A stretch of DNA of 64,000 bases from Fomitopsis serialis (lineage: Eukaryota > Basidiomycota > Agaricomycetes > Polyporales > Fomitopsidaceae): the NCBI RefSeq assembly GCF_022376445.1, contig NW_025955072.1, positions 62,001 to 126,000 on the forward strand, in the 5' to 3' direction. The translations under genes were made by a program, and so were the position numbers. Shown here one piece after another: positions 43,169-53,841 of the stretch (the first letter of the stretch is position 1; each line of letters starts with the position of its first letter). Below the pieces are notes generated by a model. That model saw nothing but the letters and a program-made list of their open reading frames with translations, had not been told where the DNA came from and did not search any database.

Positions 43169-45154
43169 TGAGGTGGTTGTAGTACTCCTGAGATCTCGTA
43201 GATGTGCGTGAACTGGGGCGTGTCGGTGGACCAGAACGCGTAGTGAATCCGCCTTCGCCTGTCAGTGTCCCCTGGCGCTTGCCATCCGCTGTTCGGAAGC
43301 TGGTGGTCTGTGGACGAGAGTAATTAGTAGTTACGCTCGGGCCAGGGCCCTTGCCTGCACGCTTCCACCCCTGGTCGCCCATGTCTGGGAGCGGTTCATC
43401 ACCCCACGAGGTCGCGAGGCGGCTCGCTCGTGCAGGGTGCATGCGGCCAGGGTCAGCTGGCGGGTGCGCAGGCAGGTCATCGTTGCGCCGCGGGGGAGCA
43501 GCATCCTCTGGGAATGGGAAGCGAGGCTGGTCCGGTACGTAGCGCGGTTCCCAAGAGGTCGGGTCATCAGCAATCGGGAAGAAACGATACTGTTCCAGCG
43601 TGTTAGCACGCTGGATCCTGTGATTCGCTTCCATGAACGAGGGACAGTGGCGTTCCCAAGACGCGTGTCCTGCCATCTCGCAATTGACGCACCAGCGTTT
43701 GCGCCCCGGAGGGACCTTGCACTGCTGGGTCGTGTGTTCCGGGGACGCGCAGGTTCCGCACTTCGCAGTCTCCGTGCAGTCAGAGGCCATATGGCCAGGC
43801 TCCATACGCTGGCATTTCATGCAGCGTCGCGCCTCCTTGACCAGACGCCAGGCATTCAGTCGCTGACCGAAGTACATGAGGCCATTGACGATGACGTCGT
43901 TGGCTCTCTTCGCGCTACTGAACTTCGCAATAGCGTACGCGGTCTGTTGGTTCAGCTTTCGTTTGTCGATTGGTTTAATCCAATGGACCACCATTAACTC
44001 CCGTTCGTTCCAGCCGTTCTCTTTCTCAAGCAATCTGTACGATTGCTCGCTTGGTACGAAGGACGTCGACACGTTCTGCCAAACTACAGCGTAGTGGCGT
44101 GCTCGAACGGTCGCTTCGAGGCCAAACTTGCCTGTAAAAGCAGCCAAGTGCTTCTCGATCCTCAGCCAGTCAACCACCGCCTTGGAGGTTAGCTCGTACA
44201 GGATTCCCCCGTTCTTGAGCTTTTGCGCGGTCAAAAACTTCGCCCCCTCGGGGATGATGATTCCCCCTCATTGGCCATCAGTTCGAGTGCGAGGTTGGCC
44301 TTTGTGACCAACTCCAGCTCGGTGAGGGGCGTCCCGTCCTCTCTCGTTCTCGACTTTACGTCGATTAGCATCTGGCGTCCTCGTGCGCTCTGTCGCTGCA
44401 TCGTCGAGGCGTGCGCAGCGGGGAGCTGGTGCTGTATGGCCGCCGCGTACGAGGGTCGTCCCCCCGTACCATCCGTGTAGGCACCTCCGTTGCTCACAGG
44501 AGCAACATGCTCGTGATGCACGACCGGGGGAGGTGCCTTCAGCACCTCCTGTGTCTCTTTCAAGGCGCCTTGAAGGTCGCCTCGTAGTCCATCCACCGTC
44601 TCCAAATCCTTTGCTAACTTCTTTTGGGACGCAGCGATCTTACGTACCTCTTCCGTGAGCCTCCCCAGCATCCCATTCAGCTCCGTGGTCGATTGCGCCT
44701 GCCTATCCACCATCTCTTCCAGGCGGCTGGCTTTATCCTCGTTGAGTTGCCCTGGCTCGGCTTCACTCTTCTCCGTGAGGTGCACGAGAATCGGGCGCAG
44801 GTCGTCCAGGACCTTGGCGGCGGGCCGGTTGTCGCGGATAGCCTCTGCATAAGATGCAAACGCATAGATGGCCTCTCGTACCTGCGCCTGGTTGCTCGTC
44901 TCGGCGCAGAAGCGCAGGCCCTCTACCAGGGCGCCCACCGAGGGCAAGGTCTCTTCCGGGATTAGTGCTCGGCCCACTAGGACCTTGTACGCTTTATCGT
45001 ACGAGTCCACCTTCTCTCTTTCTGTCTTTAGGTCCATCGGCGGCGCCGAGGCTGTAGCTCTCGTGTTAGGTCGCTCACTGGCGCTTCGTGTCGTCGGTGA
45101 TGCCGCCGGTTTCGCTGCCTTAGACGTCGCCCCTCCCTTTGCGGAGTTCGACAT
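43149..45154 (-). pseudogene. LINE ORF1: Gag-like protein with zinc knuckles (frameshifted)
   Basis: ATG at 45154 (MSNSAKGGATSKAAKPAASP). The first 300 residues are coiled-coil-rich (KLAKDLETVDGLRGDLQGAL). After a frameshift in a G run near 44265 the other frame continues EGAKFLTAQKLKNGGILYEL, TSKAVVDWLRIEKHLAAF, and CCHC-type zinc knuckles: CMKCQRMEPGHMASDC, CGTCASPEHTTQQC and CVNCEMAGHASWERHC. It ends NDDGTF and TAG at 43149. The nucleic-acid-binding role follows from the knuckles. Confidence 0.88.
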
Positions 45155-45306
45155 CGAGTCTGTGTAGCGTAAGGTACCAGTTATATTTGCCTAGAGAGCT
45201 TTCTGGAAGCTCTAGTTGCTGTCCTCACGTCCGTATACCCCTCCCGTCAGAGGTTCGGACCGTGGGAAAATTCGCCAGTGGTGAGCGTTAGAAGCAAAGA
45301 GGGATC
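45155..45306 (-). other. LINE 5' untranslated leader
   Basis: About 150 bp between the right target duplication and the ORF1 start. The short leader after the duplication suggests a full-length or nearly full-length insertion. Confidence 0.6.
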
Positions 45307-45320
45307 CATGTCCGATCGGT
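45307..45320 (+). repeat. LINE target-site duplication, right
   Basis: catgtccgatcggt, partner of 25821-25834. Directly beyond it the TSR3-C sequence resumes (gtaggatatacctggagcag). Confidence 0.9.
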
Positions 45321-45505
45321 GTAGGATATACCTGGAGCAGTACTGTCAGTGCACAGACGGCGCCGACGTCACCGCGACGCAAGATCGCATTATGCAGGAG
45401 CTAGAACAGAGTTATCAGCAGTCACGAGAAGAAGAGCAGCTGGTGAGTGTTGGCTGTGCTTCTCGATCAGCTTCTGACGTTTTGCGCAGGATACGGAAGT
45501 GATCT
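45307..45505 (+). pseudogene. TSR3 pseudogene, copy C, right half
   Basis: Continues the TSR3 copy interrupted at 25834: [20 protein letters not shown] at 45330-45390, then [17 protein letters not shown], an intron-like stretch and gatacggaagtgatcttctcg, matching the last two exons of intact TSR3. Confidence 0.88.
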
Positions 45506-46632
45506 TCTCGTTGCGACAAATCATTGAGCACGACCCCGACATTCAGCGTGTATCATCTCATGCCCTCGTGTACGGTATTTTCAAGCGTTCTTCCTCCAGC
45601 GTTGTGTCCATATCCTCCTCGCCGCCGTTCTGACTCGTGATCAGAATTGACCCAACGACTTGGGGAGGAGGAGGAGGAGGGGATTGGGGGGATCTTGCCG
45701 ATGTAATCACAGCCACGACTCGACGGCAAGATTGGCTACGATCGCTCTTATTCCGCCAGCTTTGCCCTACTGGTGAACGTTTGAACGATAATACTAACAC
45801 ACTCAACGGTTCACGGCTGTGCCCCATACTTACCCCACATAGTCCACGTCTTTTCGCACATGGCCTCCCCGTGCTCAGGTACACTGGATCGCTGGGCGTA
45901 TCAGGACATGCCTTGGACGTGCTCAGATATTGCAGATCACGTTGTGCTCTAGCCTAGGCCCCATGGCCATCAATTGCTGCGACCTAACTTTGGTCCTCAG
46001 CCATATGCGGCAGCCCAAGGCTGCAGCTCGATTGTTATCGGGTTTGTTGCTATCCTGGATGAGTCCTGAAGCACCCTCCCACTTCAAAGCCTCCGTCATA
46101 TGTTCTACTGGTGGAGCTGAGTCTCATTTCCACGTCATATTCCTGATACAGTGGATATGACTCGGAGGCACACGCATAAAGCCTGCAACTAAGGTCTCCT
46201 AGTCTCCCGCGTCTTAGCACATTGTTTAGTACTTGTTTCGGTTAATAACTGTTGAGTCCATCATCATCATATCAAAACCAAGGTCTGCCCCTGTTCGTTG
46301 GTCTGGGCTTATGTTTATGCTGATATGGACGGCACAGCCAAATAACAGATGATTTACTCATCCATGATCGAACATCGCGCGTTGCCTCGCGTTGTAGTCT
46401 CCGCTGCTGACCAAAAAAAGTTACTCTACTCGCGTTGTGCGCCCCAGGTGATCGAACTTTGTATATAGGTGAGCGGTCATCCGTACTGGGGGTGCCCTGC
46501 CCCGCACCGTGTTAGCCTCTACCTGCCGCGTCCCAATTCTGGGGAAATCTAGCTACGACTTCGTGCTCCTACGAAGTGTCCTCTTCGTTGAAGCTCCCCG
46601 ATTCACCAGCTTATAGTATCAGAACCACAGCC
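45506..46632. other. Spacer of duplicated unit C
   Basis: No gene recognised. Aligns with the spacers of units A and B. Contains a GGA/GGT-rich run (ggggaggaggaggaggagg at 45661-45679). Confidence 0.55.
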
Positions 46633-48319
46633 ATGACTTCGCCTGCGACGGTCCCCCTCGCGTTACCGACGTCTCTACCGCTGCTGTACGCCTCCGCTCT
46701 AGTCCGTCGGGTAAAGTACTGACTCTCTGCGTGGACGCATGTTAGTGCCGGACCTCAGGTTAATTGTACAGCAGCATGCATAGTGCTGAGAAGGACTGAC
46801 GTCGTACGGCGCAGTTACTTGGTGTTTTCTTCAACTGGGGTCTCCTGGGAGTCTTAACACTACAATGCTGTGAGTCGGACCTTGTCTGTCTGTATAGGTC
46901 CTCGGCCCACACTCCCGACTAGATTCATATTACGACAACTTCAATCGGACCGACCGACTCTCCCTCAAATTCCTCGGTACGCCCTCTCCTCGTTTACTGA
47001 CCACACACCGACCAACTGCTCACTGTTCCTTTACAGTGCTCAGCGTGTTCATCTACGAGTGGGTGCAGACCGGGTTGATCACGGCCGCAGCAATGCAGAT
47101 CTACGTGTACGACTACGGGAACGTCATCTCGGTGCTCGCGTTCCACAACACCTGGTTCTCCGCGACGATCATGTGCGGGCTCATCTCGGCCGTCGTGCAG
47201 ATATTCTTTGCATGGCGGATCTTCAAGCTGTCGCGGTCGCCCGTGCTGGGTGGCTCGATGGCTGCGTTCATTGTCGCCGTGCGTACTCTCTGGTCTGGTC
47301 TAATGTGCTGGGGCTGACGGTCGTTGCGGTGTGTGAATAGCTCGCAGTGGTGCAGACGATTGCATGTATAATCACGGGAGTGAAGGTCAGTCGTCGCCGA
47401 TGGCGGATGCGTACCAGATGGCTGAACCCGAGGCATTTGGTGCAGGAGAAAGCTGAAGGCATTGCTTCCGCGCTGCATGGGCAGCTACTCACTGTCGCAA
47501 TCGTCAGTCCCGTATGATCATGCACTCTCGGAAACCTGCTCATGGGCACTTAGCTCTGGCTAGGGGGGACTGTCGTAGTCGACGTGCTTATCGCCGTGTG
47601 CATGACCTACCTCGTACGTCCTCTGCGCGTTCGTTTCTCGGATATCCCCTCAATGACGCGAATGCAGCTCCTGAGGAGAAAGACAGGGATATCATCAACA
47701 GACGCGCTTATCAACAGGATGGTCCGCCTTGTGGTCGAGACAGGCACCCTTACTGGTATGTCTCTACAGCTCTCGCGTCAGCGCTCAACCTGACAGGTCC
47801 TTCGTAGCCAGTCTCTCGATCCTCGTCCTCATCACCGCGAATATCCGACCAGTGAGTCAACACAGCTGCTTCTTCGGGAGATGACGGTCAGACTGACTGC
47901 CTCTTAGCTGCACGAGACGCTAGTCTATCAGGCACCTGCGCTTATCCTCACGAAAATGTAAGTCGTCTCATAGGCATGACGGACCTCACCTTCACTCACG
48001 CTTTTCAAGGTACTCGAACACATTCCTTACTAACCTCAACAGTCGCGTATACCTACGCAAGTACACCCAATCCACATGCGAGCTCCCGCCGGCGAGCGGC
48101 GTCCGTTTCGCCAACAGCGGCACCTCGGCGTTCGAATCCTCCAGGGACCAGACGAGCACCGAGGAGATGGCGCAGAAGAGCTTTGCGCTCGCGGGTGCGC
48201 TCGAGAGCAGCCGTAGCGCGGGGTCCGCGATGCTCCGGAGGGACGCGGGCACAGAGAGCGATGACGCGGTCTCTGAGAAGTCGGAGAAGCGTAGGCAGCG
48301 GCGCAACTCGATCGTTTAA
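46633..48319 (+). CDS. DUF6534 membrane protein, copy C
   Basis: Third DUF6534 paralogue. ATG at 46633 (MTSPATVPLALPTSLPLL), then LLGVFFNWGLLGVLTLQC (near 46825), IYEWVQTGLITAAAMQIYVY (47050), LISAVVQIFFAWRIFKLS, SSTDALINRMVRLVVETGTLT (47700), VASLSILVLITANIRP, LHETLVYQAPALILTKM and TNLNSRVYLRKYTQS, with the charged tail SEKSEKRRQRRNSIV and TAA at 48317-48319. More similar to copy A in the core, but with an open tail. It has a longer acidic/Ser-rich tail than copy B. The 5' exons and the junction after VETGTLT are uncertain, as in the other copies, and some internal exons (near 47340-47620) look less regular, so it could be decaying. Predicted integral membrane protein of unknown role. Confidence 0.7.
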
Positions 48320-49877
48320 AGTTGTGGACTCCTCTGTACTCGGATGGTCTCGGGTGGGGTTTCGTTCGAGGTCGACGCTAATGGGGAAGTGCGCAGGCCC
48401 GCCCATGATTGATTGATGCGTCATGGGTGCTCCAGAAGTGGTAATTATGACATGGAGCCGTTGCGGTGTACACTTAGTCTGTGTTCAGATCTTATACCTC
48501 TGTATTTTTCGTGAGCAAGAGTTACGAACAACGATGAGCAGGACGCGAAAGACGACGAGGAGACGCGAAAGGACGCGTTTACACGGTACACGTGACCGTA
48601 GGTCGCGATTGCGCCATCGTTCGCCACCGTCTGAGTTGCAACGCCTCGCTGGATGCAACGGCCTCCTTTCCTCCTGCCCTCATCTCGCCCCGGCCCTGCG
48701 TTGTCTTCGTCACGACTATCCTCTATACCTGCTCGTTGACCTCGTCGTTTGCGACTTATCTGCCGCGGTTGGATGGTTCTCTTGGTCAAGCACGTGATCA
48801 CATTGGGCGCATACGACGTTTCCTCGATGCAAGTCTTTGACGTATCCGAGCGACGTGCATTCTCAGGCGTATCGCGTTGCCTCGCGGAGGAATGCGAGGC
48901 CCTCACAGGTAATCAGCCTTTGGCGGAATAAGGTCTAGTCGCGACGATGCGTTCGGGATGGAGATGCCCTGTGGTAAGCTGTCATGACGGACAGTCTTCT
49001 CCCGGGTGGAAGGCAGCAGGTGGGGAGCAATGGCCTACTGTGGTGCGTACTCGGATCCTGGTCTGACCCGACACTTCGCGATGCAGTCAGTGTACACATT
49101 GTGGGAGTATTCACCAGGTTTTGCTACAGGCGGCTTACCCCAATCACCGTTTGACTCTCGGCCACTGTAGGCAACTGTCTGGCCCCGCTATGTTCTGCAC
49201 GCAGTACCTTCGCTCGGCTGTCTTCGGATGTCCATGCTGCAGCCTGCCCAGCCCCTATGTCTACGCCCTCCTTATCGCCGCCGCCTTACCGTCTGTCGCC
49301 TACGTCCTCTCCCTGCGCGCTTCGACTGCTCCCCACTGGTACTCCAGGTCTTCTGTTCTGCACCATCTGGTCACCGTCGCTCTTTGTTGCGCTGTGTAGT
49401 CCAGAGTCTCTGGAACTGCTGCCTGCGGCTGCTACTCAGGCGTGTCTGCTGTTCAAGCTCCGCTCTTCTTTCTCACGAGGACTGGGCAATCTGTTGCACG
49501 CGTGCCGGTGAACGTGTGCCTCGTCCCCCTGTCGCAGGTCGTGCGCGATAGCTTTGGGGTCGCCATCGCTTCGTATTCCGAATTCTCGCCAGCGCCACGG
49601 TGTTGCGGGCGTCCTTCTGCCTGTCTCTTCCGTTGCTGCCGATGGTTCTGCCAACCTTGTCTGCGATAATCTGTGCCTACGGTCTTCTGATTCACCATGT
49701 CTGTTGCTCGGCTACTCTCCCGAGTCCCAGGAGTGCCCCCGATATGTGTCAAAATCTATGCTATCGAAGTCATGGGCGCGTAATTGAGACGATGTCTCGG
49801 TACGTTTTGTTCTGGTCTATTCCTTTCTGCTCCTCCGTGTGACCACTGCATTGTACATATTTGTTCCCCTGCTCGTC
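48320..49877. other. Intergenic; end of unit C, then no gene seen
   Basis: The first ~300 bp (to about 48615) match the flank of unit A. The rest to 49877 has only short ORFs without recognisable protein; a few pyrimidine-rich stretches. Confidence 0.5.
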
Positions 49878-49884
49878 TATAAAA
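49878..49884 (+). promoter_or_regulatory. TATA box of the Egt1-like gene
   Basis: TATAAAA, 75 bp upstream of the ATG at 49959. Confidence 0.6.
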
Positions 49885-49958
49885 GCTTGCATTTTCTCCG
49901 TCCGAACAGCCCAGTGTGACGCTTCAGTCGCAATCTGCCCCTCCAATATCCAGCCGCC

Positions 49959-52112
49959 ATGTCTCGTTCTGCCTCTTCGTCGTCCTCCTATTCTCCGACC
50001 TCGACTGCGCCGTCTACTCCGCCCGTCGAGTCTGCCCCTGCTTACTTCCTCCTCACCCACGAGTCAAGTGCGGCCTTCCTGAAGGCACTGCCGGCTCAAC
50101 AGGGGAGCGGCGACCGTGTGCTCCTCCTGGAAGGCCATGGCGCTGCGCGGACCTTGCTGGAAGAGGCGGCCGACGTCGTCGAGGACAAGTCACTCATCGA
50201 CGCAGAAAAGTGGGAATGCGTGAAGAGGACCGACGAAGGCGCCGAAGTGGCATTGTACCGAACGAACGCCTCAATTCTGAGTGCTGCAACTGACGCGGTT
50301 GCATTCGACCAGCTGCATGTCCAGACGGGACGCGTACGTATCTTTGGTCTGCCTCACTAGCCGCTGATTCGAACGATTATGCAGCGATCGTTTGAGGACA
50401 TGCTCAACATAGTTACGGATGCTCATCTCCGGATCGTCGTGACACTCCGATCCCCTACCGACGACTCCCTCGCTCTCCACATCCTCGAGCGCCCCGCCGT
50501 CACCTTCCCCCGCCTCTCGCTCACTCCCTGCTCGCCCCTGAACCCCACAGGCAGCCCCTACAACATGCCCTCCCTCTCCGAATTCCAAGACGGCTGGCGC
50601 GTGTGGGACCTGATCACCCTCGGGATGATCCCACCCTCGCTCCTGCACAGCAAGCCCATCGACCTGCGGCACAAGCCGCTCTTCTACATGGGGCACCTGC
50701 CGACGTTCCTCAACCTGCTCATGACCGCGTACCTGAAGGAGCGCCCCGTCGAGCCCGTGCGGTTCACGAGCATCTTCGAGCGCGGCATCGACCCACACGT
50801 GGACGACCCGGAGTACTGCCACTCGCACTCAGAGGTCCCGGAGAAGGACGAGGACTGGCCCGCGCTGGGCGAGGTCCTCGCGTACCGCGACAGGGTGCGG
50901 GAGCGCCTCATGCGGCTGTATGAGGAGGTCAAAAAGGGCGAGCGACCTTTGACGAGGAGACTCGCGAGGACGTTGGTGATGGTCCTGGAGCATGACGGGT
51001 TCCACATCGAGGTTGGTCCCCATCTGCCCGTCAGCTCAACTTGGCACTGACCAAGGGTAATATAGACCCTACTCTATATTCTCATCCAGCGCGCTGGCAC
51101 CGGCATGCTCCCGCCGCCCGGCTTCGCCACCCCTCCTTGGAAGCACCTCGCCGCGCAATGGGACGCCACCCCTGCGCCTACCACGCCCTATGCCACGCTC
51201 GGACCCTGCACGCTCACAATGGGCCACGACGACCAAGAGCCGGACGATCTCCTTCCCGAGTTTACCAACGCCGTCGCCGGTCACGATTTCGGTTGGGACA
51301 ACGAGAGCCCGAAGCGCACCGTCTCCGTCGGGCAGTTCAATATCTCCTGGCGGCCCGTCACAAATGGGGACTTCCTCGACTTCTGGCGGGGCGCGGGCAA
51401 GGACCGCGTCGGGCTGCCGCCGAGCTGGGTGCTCGACTCGGACTCGGAGGACAGCGAGGTGAGCGTGCGCGCGCTGTACGGGTCCGTGCCGATGGACGTC
51501 GCGCGGCACTGGCCGGTGCTCACGGCGTACGACGACCTCGTGGCGTATGCGGCGAGCAAGGGCGGGCGGATCCCGACGGAGCCGGAGCTGCGGCTGTTCT
51601 TGGACACGTACCAGGTTGGCTACGAGGAGGGCGCGAACATGGGTTTCAGAAATTGGCACCCTATGCCGTGAGTTTTACTGACTCGTCTTGTCTCCAATCT
51701 GGCGGCGGGCTGAGCGACTGTGTAGTGCGACGGCCGGGGGCGAGAAGGACGAAGGACGGGGCTCCAACGGCGGTGTCTGGGAGTGGACGTCGACGCTCTT
51801 CGACATGCATGAAGGCTTCGCGGGCACGAGCATCTTCCCTGGGTGTGTACGGTCTCGCGTCTACTGCAGCGCGTCATCTAATCGAGTCATGCCTTCCAGC
51901 TACTCCTCCGACTTCTATGACACGAAGCACCAGGTCGTGGTATGTGCTTTTCTCTGCTTGGCAAAATTATTCGCTGACTCGGTCACCTTCTAAAGCTCGG
52001 CGCATCGTACGCGACCATCCCCCGCCTGGGCGAGCGCTGCACAGTGCGCAACTTCTACCAGCACAACTATCCGTACCCGTGGGTCGGGGCCAGGGTGGCG
52101 TACGACTGTTGA
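49959..52112 (+). CDS. Egt1/EgtB-like DinB plus FGE-sulfatase-fold protein
   Basis: Related to the iron-dependent sulfoxide-synthase half of fungal Egt1 (ergothioneine pathway), which joins hercynine and cysteine using O2. ATG at 49959 (MSRSASSSSSYSPTSTAPST). The DinB-like part has VWDLITLGMIPPSLLHSKPI, DLRHKPLFYMGHLPTFLN (first His ligand candidate), FERGIDPHVDDPEYCHSHSE and LEHDGFHIE (the HxxxH pair), then TLLYILIQRAGTGMLPPPG after an intron. The C-terminal FGE-like part has FGWDNESPKRTVSVGQFNIS, WRPVTNGDFLDFWR, GGRIPTEPELRLFLD, GGVWEWTSTLFDMHEGF and RCTVRNFYQHNYPYPWVGAR, ending YDC and TGA at 52110-52112. Five introns, all in phase. The N-terminal ~140 residues show no SAM-methyltransferase motif, unlike full Egt1, so it may serve another substrate or pathway. 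The three-His iron site is conserved. Confidence 0.83.
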
Positions 52113-52590
52113 ATCCAGAAGTCCTGGTGGCGTAAAAGCAATGGTGTAACGTCGAGTATGCTCTCGTTGATTATTATGTCTGTGTATGTACGAATAACTG
52201 TCAGAACTGTAACTGTACTTGTAGAATTTGTTGATGCATTCCATATTGTCTCACTACACGGACTGGAGCGCCGACCCAGTTGTCCCGCATCTGTTTCGTT
52301 CTTCCTTTGGTCGCAGCCGCAAGTAAAACTCGTTCAGAGTCGTGTACTTGATTAATTGGTATATGCCCCGTCGATTGAGGAATCGTACGCGACGAAGATT
52401 CTACCTTCTTCAGCTTTAGCGTACAGCCTCAGCAGGGCCCGTAATATTCATTTGAGAAAATCATCAACCCCTTCGGACGGTTAGGACATATACATGTACA
52501 CAGTGGACAGCAATAGAAAGTCTGGACAGCAATGCAGATATGTAACGAACGGAGCTGCACTAAGTTATATGTGAACGAGCAACATGATTC
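52113..52590. other. Intergenic, nothing recognised
   Basis: AT-richer DNA between the Egt1-like gene and the kinase-like fragment; must contain both 3' ends. No ORF or repeat of note. Confidence 0.5.
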
Positions 52591-53256
52591 TCAAGTAGGG
52601 GGACCATGCCAGAAACAATAGCTCCGAAAGCCCCAGCGTTGGTGGTCACGTATGTTCTTCAACTTGATTTCGGTATCACCGTTTGCATCGTCGACGCTGG
52701 TCCAGGCAAAATCAATGATATTCCACTCGTGGACACGATTGTGTATCTTGCACAGTTCCGTGCCTGCCGGCGCACGCACAAGATTGTTGGGGCGCAGATC
52801 ACCGTGCCATAGGTAGCTGGCTGCCAAGTCATCCAGTATCGCACGTACGTCCTCTCTGGGTACACCGACTTATGAGTAACATTGATCGAGAGTGAAGGCA
52901 TTAGACTCACTGCGTCGCTTTGTCGGCATCATCCTCCCTTGTGTAAACCGCACCCCCACATGACATGACGATAACAGCTAAGAGCGGTGCGTCAGGATCC
53001 GGCTGCCAGTCGCACCACGGCGAGAGCTCCCTGCCCCCAGGACCCTCGTCGTACACCTCATCCGACTTGTCATCCGGCAGGGGATCGTCGCGACTGGGGT
53101 CGTCTTCTGGGTCGTCTTCGGGAAGGTCGAGCTCGAAATCCTCAGAGTCCCAAAGCGGAAACGGCAGTTGCTCGCCAGATAGGGCGACAGCGAAGAAGCC
53201 ATAGGTACGGGGGGTAATCACACCCTGCAACTGGCCCCTCGAGCGTAGCTTGTCAC
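52591..53256 (-). pseudogene. Kinase-like (APH/protein-kinase fold) gene, 3' fragment
   Basis: Minus-strand remnants of a basidiomycete kinase-like protein: VCDKLRSRGQLQGVITPRTY then GFFAVAL near 53250-53170, an acidic loop (DLPEDDPEDDPSRDDPLPDD), an intron, and the catalytic-loop-like WHGDLRPNNLV (HGD...N) followed by NIIDFAW (DFG-like metal site) and a stop at 52591. No N-terminal lobe with glycine loop or lysine is seen; upstream DNA belongs to the divergent methyltransferase fragment. So I call it truncated. An unseen upstream exon cannot be excluded. Confidence 0.6.
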
Positions 53257-53262
53257 AGACCC

Positions 53263-53740
53263 ATGCCTGGCGACATCTTCGACGCCAACTATCTCACGAG
53301 CGCGCTGCCATTCTACGCGCCGCTCTCCACGCCAGCACCCGCGCTCCCGAGCCTGAACAGCCTCACTCCGCTGCAAGGCCGCATCTCAGCGATCAACGCA
53401 GCGACGTTCTTGCACCTTTTTTGACGAGACGAAGCAGCTCGCGCTCGCACAGCGCCTCGCAAGTCTACTCTCGCCTCTCCCCGGCACACTGATCCTTGGC
53501 CTCCATTACAGCGCGGACGTCAAGGGCGTGCGGGACTCGCAGCCTGGCGGCGATGACACCCCGGATGTGATCCAGGTGTTCTGCCACTCACCCGAGTCGT
53601 GGGCCGCGCTGTGGGATGGCGAGGTGTTCACAAAGGGCACGGTAAAGGTCGAGGCGGAGCTCCGAGACGTCCCTATCTATGCGACGGCGCCACCGCAGGG
53701 AAAGCTGTGGCTGATGGTCTGGTCGGTGACGAGGCTGTAA
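53263..53740 (+). pseudogene. SAM-methyltransferase gene, 3' fragment with frameshift
   Basis: Coding DNA reading PGDIFDANYLTSALPFYAPL, SLNSLTPLQGRISAINAATF, then after a run of six T (near 53420, one T too many) the next frame LFDETKQLALAQRLASLLSP, LPGTLILGLHYSADVKG, FCHSPESWAALWDGEVFTKG and VPIYATAPPQGKLWLMVWSV, with TAA at 53738. This matches the C-terminal half of fungal methyltransferases of meroterpenoid-type clusters (AusD-like); the N-terminal SAM-binding half is absent. It is head-to-head with the kinase-like fragment, the two truncated ends almost touching. Confidence 0.65.
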
Positions 53741-53841
53741 GCCCACAATTTATCCAGAGCCCACCAACAGATACATCCAGAGAGAGCGAGAAGGGAGATA
53801 ATACACAAAGACATGTTGTCTTGAGAAGGAGTGCTCGATAC

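Larger units (their letters stand above)
25835..45306 (-). mobile_element. LINE retrotransposon (~6.3 kb) broken by three nested insertions
   Basis: Non-LTR retrotransposon on the minus strand, of the two-ORF kind with C-terminal RNase H found in the Tad/I group. 5' leader 45306-45155; ORF1 45154-43149; ORF2 from 43168, continuing in pieces to 26079; 3' UTR 26078-25835 with a stem-loop (25872-25884) and an (AAAC)n tail. LINE DNA is present at 41279-45306, 39060-39080, 32352-33023 and 25835-27446. The intervening stretches are later insertions with their own target duplications. Removing them gives continuous ORF2 codons across every junction: ...RMLG|VPVEV|VDWLREKL... and ...GSVG|IIRKLERV.... 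This copy is inactive: ORF1 has a frameshift near 44265 and ORF2 an in-frame TGA near 41757. Confidence 0.93.

Noticed and set aside
49121..49669. Several ORFs of 70-107 codons before the Egt1-like gene
   Set aside because: Overlapping in three frames, no family, no consistent splicing; taken as chance.
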